This document shows positions 27,937-33,255 of a stretch of 64,000 bases of DNA, in pieces; position 1 is the first letter of the stretch, and each line of letters opens with the position of its first letter. This stretch comes from UBA3792 sp964426415. Its GTDB lineage: Bacteria > Bacillota > Clostridia > Christensenellales > CAG-138. The stretch is taken from the NCBI GenBank assembly GCA_964426415.1, contig CAYRQM010000003.1:1-64000 (forward strand), read 5' to 3'. The notes beneath the pieces are model-generated. The model was given only the letters and a program-made list of their open reading frames with translations. It was not told where the DNA came from and did no database searches. The translations under genes and the position numbers were made by a program.

Positions 27937-28011
27937 CGTTATCCTCTCTTGCAAATAACGTCTACTTATGGTATTATACCACCAGAGCGTTATTCTTGCA
28001 ACATGATAACG
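27937..28011. promoter_or_regulatory. Mirror-symmetric divergent promoter and paired operator-like palindromes of the S/Se cassette
   Basis: Plus promoter: TTGCAA (27949-27954), 17 bp, TATTAT (27972-27977). Minus promoter: TTGCAA (27996-28001), 17 bp, TATAAT (27973-27978 read on the minus strand). The two -10 boxes overlap almost completely, so the polymerases compete. Two palindromes CGTTAT-N12-ATAACG (27937-27960 and 27988-28011) cover both -35 boxes, with centres 51 bp apart (about five turns) and dyad centre near 27974. The arrangement suggests one dimeric regulator acting on both directions. Confidence 0.75.
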
Positions 28012-28030
28012 CAAATTAAGGAGGTTGAGT

Positions 28031-29164
28031 ATGGAACAAAAGAAAAGCAAGCGCATTTGGGGATGGCTTGCGATCATCCTGACGGGCGTTTGCGTAGGCG
28101 TTGCGGCGGTTGTGCTGAGCGCCAACGGGAATCCTGCAAACATGGGGTTCTGCATCGCATGTTTCCTGCGTGACATCGCAGGCGCACTGAAGCTGCAAAC
28201 GGCTGCAAACGGCGACGGCGCAACGATTCTGTCGTATCTGCGTCCTGAGATCATGGGCTTGGTGCTCGGCGCAACGATCCTCTCGCTGATCCGCAAAGAG
28301 TTCAGACCGCAGGGCGGTTCATCTCCGTTCACACGGTTCTTTGTGGCGATTTTCGTGATGATTGGCGCATTGGTATTCCTTGGCTGCCCGCTGCGCATGG
28401 TCATCCGCATCGGCAGCGGCGATTTGAACGCGCTGTTCGGACTTTTGGGCTTTGTCATTGGCATTGCGATTGGCATTCTGTTCCTCAAGCTTGGGTTCTC
28501 CTTTGGCAGAGCGCACAAGCAGAGCATGGCGGAGGGCTTGCTGTTCCCGATTCTGATGGTGGCACTGTTGTTCTTCGCGTTTGGCATTTCGCAAAACTGG
28601 TTTGGAATGGCGAGTCTGTTCGGCGTCAGCACGGCGGGCCCCGGTTCCAAGTTCGCGCCCATTCTGCTTTCGCTCGCCATTGCACTCGTGATTGGCGCGC
28701 TGTGCCAAAATTCGCGGCTTTGCATGGTGGGCGGCATTCGTGACGCGTTCCTGTTCCGCGATTTTCATCTTCTGTCCGGTTTTGCCGCGATTCTGGTCAC
28801 CGTATTCCTCGGCAACGTCATTCTCAAGGGTACGGCAAACTTCTTCTCGTTCCCGGCGGCAGGCAATACGGTCATCTCCAATCCCGAAAATCTTTACAAC
28901 GTATTGGGCATGATCTTGGTTGGCTGGGGTTCCGTCATGCTGGGCGGCTGCCCGCTGCGTCAGCTCATTCTGGCGGGCGAGGGCAACACCGACTCCGCAA
29001 TCACCGTGGTCGGCATGATCGTGGGCGCAGGGCTTGCGCACAACTTCAAGCTGGCTTCCGGCGCCGACGGCATCGGCAAAGGCCCCGTCTTGACGGTAAT
29101 CATCGTCGGGTTTGTGGCGTTTGCACTCATCTCTATTCTGAATTTGCAAAGAAAGAAGGCATAA
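28031..29164 (+). CDS. yedE: YedE-family membrane protein, putative selenium/sulfur compound transporter
   Basis: The 377-residue polytopic protein has about ten membrane helices and two internal halves, each with a conserved GCPLR motif (FLGCPLRMVIRIGSGD and MLGGCPLRQLILAGEG) typical of YeeE/YedE (DUF395) proteins. Conserved Cys residues also occur in GFCIACFLRD and QNSRLCMVGGIRD. YeeE transports thiosulfate; the YedE subtype is linked to selenium metabolism by gene neighbourhood. AAGGAGG is six bases before the ATG at 28031; the in-frame TTG at 28025 is too close. It is first of three tightly linked genes. Confidence 0.88.
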   Translation: MEQKKSKRIWGWLAIILTGVCVGVAAVVLSANGNPANMGFCIACFLRDIAGALKLQTAANGDGATILSYLRPEIMGLVLGATILSLIRKEFRPQGGSSPFTRFFVAIFVMIGALVFLGCPLRMVIRIGSGDLNALFGLLGFVIGIAIGILFLKLGFSFGRAHKQSMAEGLLFPILMVALLFFAFGISQNWFGMASLFGVSTAGPGSKFAPILLSLAIALVIGALCQNSRLCMVGGIRDAFLFRDFHLLSGFAAILVTVFLGNVILKGTANFFSFPAAGNTVISNPENLYNVLGMILVGWGSVMLGGCPLRQLILAGEGNTDSAITVVGMIVGAGLAHNFKLASGADGIGKGPVLTVIIVGFVAFALISILNLQRKKA

Positions 29165-29166
29165 CC

Positions 29167-29370
29167 ATGGTAGACGCAAGAGGCTTTAGCTGTCCGATGC
29201 CCGTATTGATGGTGCAAAAAGAAATCAAAAAGAACGCACCGTCCACACTGGATGTGACCGTAGACAACATGACGGCGGTGCAGAACATCACCCGTTATGC
29301 GTCGTCGCAAAACTACGCGGTCGCAGTACAAGAAAACGATGGAGAATTCGTCCTCACGTTGACCAAATGA
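29167..29370 (+). CDS. TusA-family sulfur/selenium carrier protein
   Basis: The 67-residue protein is MVDARGFSCPMPVLMVQKEI, with the invariant CPxP motif (Cys9 region) that carries the persulfide or perselenide, followed by the VDNMTAVQNITRYA helix segment. It is a lone TusA domain rather than the two-domain YedF. Gap to yedE is 2 bp. It overlaps the next gene by 4 bp. Expected role: receives S/Se from the desulfurase. Confidence 0.9.
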   Translation: MVDARGFSCPMPVLMVQKEIKKNAPSTLDVTVDNMTAVQNITRYASSQNYAVAVQENDGEFVLTLTK

Positions 29371-29603
29371 AGTACGTTGCCACATTTTACACCCACGTCG
29401 CCGCGATGATGACCCATCGCGCCATGCAAAAGGCAGGCGTACCCGCAAGGCTTGCGCCTGTCCCACGGATGCTTTCCTCCAGCTGCGGCACCTGCGTGCT
29501 GTACGAAGCGGAACATCCGTGCGAAGCGCTGCTTGACACCGATGTCGAGCAGGTGGCAAGGTGTGACGGCGAAACATACACCATTCTGAAGCGAAACGAT
29601 TGA
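29367..29603 (+). CDS. Putative Se/S carrier protein (DUF3343 type)
   Basis: The 78-residue protein begins MKYVATFYTHVAAMMTHRAM and has LAPVPRMLSSSCGTCVLYEAE. The SSCGxC motif after a PxPR segment is the family hallmark and provides two candidate thiol ligands or carriers. Members usually neighbour YedE, TusA/YedF and a desulfurase in organisms that use selenium as cofactor or selenocysteine. Translation is coupled to the TusA gene (ATGA overlap). Confidence 0.85.
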   Translation: MKYVATFYTHVAAMMTHRAMQKAGVPARLAPVPRMLSSSCGTCVLYEAEHPCEALLDTDVEQVARCDGETYTILKRND

Positions 29604-29607
29604 TCAA

Positions 29608-29638
29608 GCAAAAACGGCGGCATGTCCGCCGTTTTTGC
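29608..29638 (+). terminator. Terminator of the yedE operon
   Basis: Perfect 13-bp stem GCAAAAACGGCGG / CCGCCGTTTTTGC with a CATGT loop, immediately after the stop. The core is duplicated at 30179. Confidence 0.92.
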
Positions 29639-29697
29639 GCATTGCGAGAACACCCGCGTACACGATTATTGTGGAAGGATCGCAAAAAACACCCGCA

Positions 29698-29722
29698 TTT
29701 TGTAGGGGCGGATACCATCCGG
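29698..29722 (+). repeat. GGGGCGGAT palindromic element, copy 1
   Basis: TTTTGTAGGGGCGGATACCATCCGG. The minus-strand copy at 53383-53408 shares GTAGGGGCGGAT..ATCCG; a degenerate TTTTGTAGAGACGG lies near 26344. Confidence 0.6.
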
Positions 29723-29778
29723 CAGCCCGTGTTTGCGCACACGTTTTTCGGAAAAGGCATGCGATTTTTGCGCCCTCT

Positions 29779-29853
29779 GCCATCCTGAGGCAAAGCCGAA
29801 GGATCTCGCGCTTACACGAAAGATTCTTCCTCGCTTCGCTTCGTCAGAATGAC
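29779..29853 (+). repeat. MITE-like 75-bp element, copy in tandem unit 1
   Basis: Ends GCCATCCTGA and TCAGAATGAC; internal inverted pair GAAGGATCT / AGATTCTTC. The whole unit can fold into one long imperfect hairpin. Confidence 0.8.
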
Positions 29854-30152
29854 AACGCGGTGCGGCGACGAGGCTTGCGAGGACGCTCTGAGAACCAAAA
29901 AGGCGGCGAAGATGTCATTACAAGAATTCCTTCATTTCTTCATTCCCATCTGTCATCCTGAGGCAAAGTCGAAGGATCTCGCGCTTGCACGAAAGATTCT
30001 TCCTCGCTTCGCTTCGTCAGAATGACAACGCGGTGCGGCGACGAGGCTTGCGAGGACGCTCTGAGAACCAAAAAGGCGGCGAAGATGTCATTACAATACT
30101 TCCTTCATTTCTTCATTCCCGTCTGTCATCCTGATGCAAAACCGAAGGATCT
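29781..30152 (+). repeat. Tandem 173-bp repeat (two full units plus a partial third)
   Basis: CATCCTGA starts at 29781, 29954 and 30127, an exact 173-bp period. Units 1 and 2 are almost identical over their full length (same ACGCGGTGCGGCGACGAGG and AAAGGCGGCGAAGATGTCAT segments); the third stops after GAAGGATCT. Each unit carries one 75-bp element plus ~98 bp of spacer. This is the main content of the 685-bp gene-free region 29604-30288. No credible coding region lies in it. Confidence 0.92.
29952..30026 (+). repeat. MITE-like 75-bp element, copy in tandem unit 2
   Basis: GTCATCCTGA to TCAGAATGAC, differing from the copy at 29779 at three positions. Confidence 0.85.
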
Positions 30153-30178
30153 TGAACGTTCGCAGGATAACAACGGAG

Positions 30179-30203
30179 AAACGGCGGTATGTCCGCCGTT
30201 TTT
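30179..30203 (+). terminator. Second copy of the yedE terminator hairpin, closing the repeat region
   Basis: Stem AAACGGCGG / CCGCCGTTT with TATGT loop and T-tract. It shares the core and the downstream TTTTTGCGCAT with the terminator at 29608-29638, so the two bracket the tandem repeats. Confidence 0.8.
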
Positions 30204-30229
30204 GCGCATAAATATATTCTTGCGGACAG

Positions 30230-30258
30230 TTGAAATCCGATGTGCGAAGGAGTAGAAT
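30230..30258 (+). promoter_or_regulatory. Promoter of the alanine symporter gene
   Basis: -35 TTGAAA (30230-30235), 17-bp spacer, -10 TAGAAT (30253-30258). Leader about 24 nt to the ATG. Confidence 0.7.
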
Positions 30259-30288
30259 TTAGCTGTAATTCATACGGAGGGGTGCGGG

Positions 30289-31767
30289 ATGCAAGCGGTA
30301 ACGAAAATCATCACTTGGATCAACGACAATATCACGTGGGGGATTCCTATGCTGGTGCTCATGATCGGCACCGGCATCTTTTTGTCCATTCGGCTCAAGT
30401 TTTTGCAGTTCACCAAGGTGCGCCATATCCTGCGCTGCACGGTGGGTCGGATGTTCTATCGCAAGGGCGATTCACACGGCGCCGTATCTCCGTTTCAGGC
30501 GATGTGTACCGCGTTGGCGGCGACCATCGGAACGGGCAGCATCGCGGGCGTAGCGGGCGCCATTGCACTGGGCGGCCCCGGCGCCGTCTTTTGGATGTGG
30601 ATTTCTGCGCTTGTGGGCATGATAACCAAGTTCTGCGAGGTCACGCTTGCCGTCCATTTTCGTGAACGCAACGCAAAGGGTGACTGGGTGGGCGGCCCCA
30701 TGTACTACATCAAAAACGGGCTTGGCAAGAATTGGCAGTTTCTTGCCGTGCTGTTTTCGCTGTTTGGCGCGTTCGCCGCATTCGGCATCGGCAACATCGT
30801 GCAGTCCAACCAAATTACCGTCTCCATTTTGCAGACATGCAAGAGCTTTGGCGTCGCGGATGAAAACATCCTGCGCTACATCGGCTACGGCGTGGCAGCC
30901 GTCATCACCATCATCACCGCACTGGTTCTGATGGGCGGCATCAAGCGCATCGGCAGCGTGACGGAACGGCTTGTGCCCATCATGAGCATCCTGTACATCT
31001 TGGTCATGCTGGTGGTCGTGCTTGCCAATCTGCGCGTCATCGGAAAAGTATTCGAAAGCATCTTCGTCGGCGCCTTCACGCCGCGGGCATTTACGGGCGG
31101 CGTTGCGGGGATCACCATCTTTTCCGCCATGAAAAACGGCGTCGGGCGCGGCGTGTTCTCCAACGAAGCGGGGCTCGGCTCTGCACCGATTGCGCACGCG
31201 GCTTCCAACACCGACTCGCCCGTCAAACAGGGCTTCTTCGGCGTGGTGGAGGTATTCTTTGTCACCATCGTCATCTGCACCATGACCGCGCTGACCATTC
31301 TGTCGCCGTCGTTCAGCCATCCCGAGCTGTTCTCGATCCCGTGGGGGACGGCAGCGGACGCCCAGCTTACGATGCAGGCAGCTTCTACGGTGTTCGATTC
31401 GCGCATTGCTGCGCTGCTCATTTCGGTGGCTTTGGCGCTGTTCGCGCTGTCCACCATCCTGTCTTGGGGGCTGTACGGCGTGCGCTGCATGGAATATCTG
31501 CTTGGATCCAAGTCAATCATCCCGTACAAAATTGTGTTTTGCCTGCTGCTGCCCGTCGGCGCAATCGTGCAAAACTCCGCATTCGTGTGGGGACTTGCCA
31601 ACCTGCTCAATTCCCTCATGGCAATTCCCAATCTGATTGCACTGCTGCTGCTTTCGGGCGTTGTGGTGCGGCTGGTCAAAAATTACTTCATCTTTCAAAA
31701 CAGCATTCGCATGCTCAAGGGCAAAGAGCCGCGCAAGCGCGCCAACCTACGATTTTACGATGGCTGA
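30289..31767 (+). CDS. Sodium:alanine/amino-acid symporter (AGCS family)
   Basis: The 492-residue polytopic protein of the AGCS (alanine or glycine:cation symporter) family has GTGIFLSIRLKFLQF, TALAATIGTGSIAGVAGAIALGGPGAVFWMW (the family signature), WVGGPMYYI, and NEAGLGSAPIAHAAS. About ten to eleven helices are evident. It probably takes up alanine or glycine with Na+. GGAGGGG precedes the ATG. It is monocistronic, between its own promoter and the terminator at 31770. Confidence 0.94.
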   Translation: MQAVTKIITWINDNITWGIPMLVLMIGTGIFLSIRLKFLQFTKVRHILRCTVGRMFYRKGDSHGAVSPFQAMCTALAATIGTGSIAGVAGAIALGGPGAVFWMWISALVGMITKFCEVTLAVHFRERNAKGDWVGGPMYYIKNGLGKNWQFLAVLFSLFGAFAAFGIGNIVQSNQITVSILQTCKSFGVADENILRYIGYGVAAVITIITALVLMGGIKRIGSVTERLVPIMSILYILVMLVVVLANLRVIGKVFESIFVGAFTPRAFTGGVAGITIFSAMKNGVGRGVFSNEAGLGSAPIAHAASNTDSPVKQGFFGVVEVFFVTIVICTMTALTILSPSFSHPELFSIPWGTAADAQLTMQAASTVFDSRIAALLISVALALFALSTILSWGLYGVRCMEYLLGSKSIIPYKIVFCLLLPVGAIVQNSAFVWGLANLLNSLMAIPNLIALLLLSGVVVRLVKNYFIFQNSIRMLKGKEPRKRANLRFYDG

Positions 31768-31769
31768 TC

Positions 31770-31812
31770 CAAACAAAAGCGCCCCCCAATTCGGAGGGCG
31801 CTATACTTTTGG
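31770..31812. terminator. Bidirectional terminator between convergent symporter and YcxB-like genes
   Basis: Stem AGCGCCC / GGGCGCT with a short inner CC/GG extension. Plus side continues ATACTTTTGG; minus side continues TTTGTTTGG. Confidence 0.8.
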
Positions 31813-31814
31813 GT

Positions 31815-32348
31815 TTATGCCTTTTTTAGCTTTTTGACTTGATCGGCGTTGAGATATGCACGCAGAACCTTGCGGAGCTGTGCGTCGTCGGCTTGGGTCA
31901 ACTGCTTTTTCGGAATGGTGTATGCGAAATCGTCCTTCATAAAGAGATAGAACGCAAACGGCGTTTCCTCGGCGCGGAGGATGTATTTGTATTTGGAAAC
32001 GTTCGTGCCCGTTTGGGTGGTGGCGGTGATGCTGTCCTTGTCGAAGACCAAGTCCTGTCGGAAGGTGTACAGCGTGCCCTTCTTGTAGAGTTTGTTGAGA
32101 CGGAACGTGACCTTGAACAGGAGAATATAGACGTTCCAAAGAATCAGCCCCAAAAGCCCCGTCAACGCGCCATACAGCAGCGCGTAGCCGATGGGATGCT
32201 GCATAAGGAAGCGAAGCAGCAGCGTGACCAGCGCGAACACGACCGCGAATACAAAGATGCAAGTGAGGATGTGCTGCTTTTTGATGACGTGCAGGTTGAA
32301 CAGAAAATTGTCCTTTTTGGTGACTTGAACGCTCTTACGAAATTCCAT
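31815..32348 (-). CDS. YcxB-like membrane protein
   Basis: The 177-residue protein has two membrane helices (about residues 27-48 and 54-77) followed by a soluble domain: FRQDLVFDKDSITATTQTGTNVSKYKYILRAEETPFAFYLFMKDDFAYTIPKKQL. This matches the YcxB-like C-terminal pattern (substrate unknown, often annotated as membrane hypothetical). AGGAGG precedes the ATG, and it has its own promoter and terminator. Confidence 0.75.
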   Translation of the reverse strand: MEFRKSVQVTKKDNFLFNLHVIKKQHILTCIFVFAVVFALVTLLLRFLMQHPIGYALLYGALTGLLGLILWNVYILLFKVTFRLNKLYKKGTLYTFRQDLVFDKDSITATTQTGTNVSKYKYILRAEETPFAFYLFMKDDFAYTIPKKQLTQADDAQLRKVLRAYLNADQVKKLKKA

Positions 32349-32374
32349 AGACGCCTCCTACCCTTAATGTGGAT

Positions 32375-32403
32375 AGTATAACAGATTCCGCAACCGGTGT
32401 AAA
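32375..32403 (-). promoter_or_regulatory. Promoter of the YcxB-like gene
   Basis: Minus strand: -35 TTTACA (32398-32403), 17-bp spacer, -10 TATACT (32375-32380). Confidence 0.75.
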
Positions 32404-32422
32404 GCATGCATTCCTGCAAAAA

Positions 32423-32818
32423 CTACTTCAATTCCTGCTTGGACTTTGCGTTGGTCTTTTCAAGGAAACGTGCGCTGCCGATGATGAATCGTTCGTGAGA
32501 TGCGCGGGCAACGACGCCCTCTTCGTCAAAGGCGGTGATGTCAAATGCCAGCTTGCGCCCTTCTATGCAGAACAGCGTACTTTCGCAGCGCACCGCCATG
32601 CCAATCGGCGTCGCCGCCTCGTGGGAAATATCCATGCGGGTGCCGACAGTGCTTTCGCCGTCGTTCAAAAAGGGCTGCACGCTTGTCCACGCCGCTTGCT
32701 CCATCCAAGCCACCAGCTTGGGCGTCGCCAAAACGTCCAACGAGCCGCTGCCTTGCGCCAGTGCCGTATCCTGTGGCGTTACCGTGTGTGCCGACTGTCC
32801 CTTGACGCCAATTTCCAT
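32423..32818 (-). CDS. Thioesterase-like hotdog-fold protein (FlK-type)
   Basis: The 131-residue protein has the short single-domain hotdog pattern: TPKLVAWMEQAAWTSVQPFLNDGESTVGTRMDISHEAATPIGMAVRCESTLF, then KLAFDITAFDEEGVVARASHERFII. The segment Glu40, STVGT, and HEAATP fits FlK-like acyl-CoA thioesterases, where Thr, Glu and His act in catalysis. Substrate unknown; a role in acyl-CoA housekeeping is inferred. GAAGGA precedes the ATG. The gene has its own weak promoter and sits alone. Confidence 0.75.
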   Translation of the reverse strand: MEIGVKGQSAHTVTPQDTALAQGSGSLDVLATPKLVAWMEQAAWTSVQPFLNDGESTVGTRMDISHEAATPIGMAVRCESTLFCIEGRKLAFDITAFDEEGVVARASHERFIIGSARFLEKTNAKSKQELK

Positions 32819-32851
32819 TTCCGTTCCTTCTTTCTATATGTTTCTGCGCAC

Positions 32852-32880
32852 AGTTTACCCGATTGCGGATTGCGCGTCAA
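32852..32880 (-). promoter_or_regulatory. Promoter of the thioesterase-like gene
   Basis: Minus strand: -35 TTGACG (32875-32880), 17-bp spacer, -10 TAAACT (32852-32857). Confidence 0.6.
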
Positions 32881-32927
32881 GCGGTTTGCGGAGGGGGAAG
32901 GGGAGTTTCTGCGGTATGAGATATTCC

Positions 32928-33014
32928 TGTTATGTGCCGCGGCACATTTCATGGCGCAGCTATTTCATGCGCCGCAGGCAAATTTTACAAATCACACAAG
33001 GGATTTATTTCACT
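32928..33014 (-). repeat. Array of mini-hairpins behind the tRNA-Ala terminator
   Basis: Minus strand carries GTGCCGCGGCAC (perfect palindrome), AGCTGCGCCA and TGCCTGCGGCGCA segments separated by ATGAAAT linkers, analogous to the array at 26521-26617. Confidence 0.6.
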
Positions 33015-33051
33015 GAAAAACGCACCCTTGTCCATCGGACAAAGATGCATT
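33015..33051 (-). terminator. Terminator of tRNA-Ala
   Basis: Minus strand: ATGCATCTTTGTCC pairs with GGACAAGGGTGCGT, followed by TTTTCAGTG. Nearly identical to the tRNA-Pro terminator. Confidence 0.85.
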
Positions 33052-33055
33052 TTTC

Positions 33056-33132
33056 TGGTGGAGCTTAGGGGATTCGAACCCCTGATCTCTACACTGCCAG
33101 TGTAGCGCGATAGCCAACTTCGCTAAAGCCCC
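33056..33132 (-). tRNA. tRNA-Ala (anticodon GGC), CCA encoded
   Basis: The 77-nt gene has acceptor GGGGCTT / AAGCTCC, anticodon arm CTACA-CTGGCAG-TGTAG with anticodon GGC, T-arm GGGG-TTCGAAT-CCCC, discriminator A and encoded CCA. It reads GCC and GCU. Confidence 0.95.
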
Positions 33133-33143
33133 GAACAACTGGT

Positions 33144-33172
33144 ATTATACGACATCCGTTTCAAATTGTAAA
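33144..33172 (-). promoter_or_regulatory. Promoter of tRNA-Ala
   Basis: Minus strand: -35 TTTACA (33167-33172), 17-bp spacer, -10 TATAAT (33144-33149). Confidence 0.85.
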
Positions 33173-33220
33173 GACTTTTTTGTTGGGATTGTATCAGATT
33201 TTTGAACTTTCAAAGAATGC

Positions 33221-33249
33221 GGGACAAGTTCAGAAAAGTATGGTATACT
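33221..33249 (+). promoter_or_regulatory. Extended -10 promoter of the class A PBP gene, placed for a leaderless mRNA
   Basis: GGGACA (33221-33226), 17-bp spacer, extended -10 TGGTATACT with hexamer TATACT at 33244-33249. The ATG lies at 33256, where transcription should begin, and there is no Shine-Dalgarno in between. Confidence 0.6.
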
Positions 33250-33255
33250 TGTCAC

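Noticed and set aside
27202..28737. 511-residue minus-strand open frame across the desulfurase and yedE genes
   Set aside because: It overlaps two well-supported genes and the divergent promoter, has no family motif and low-complexity composition; it is an antisense shadow of GC-rich coding DNA.
29604..30288. CRISPR array in the repeat-rich gap
   Set aside because: Period is 173 bp with near-identical spacers and 75-bp hairpin units; no short direct repeats with unique spacers and no cas genes.
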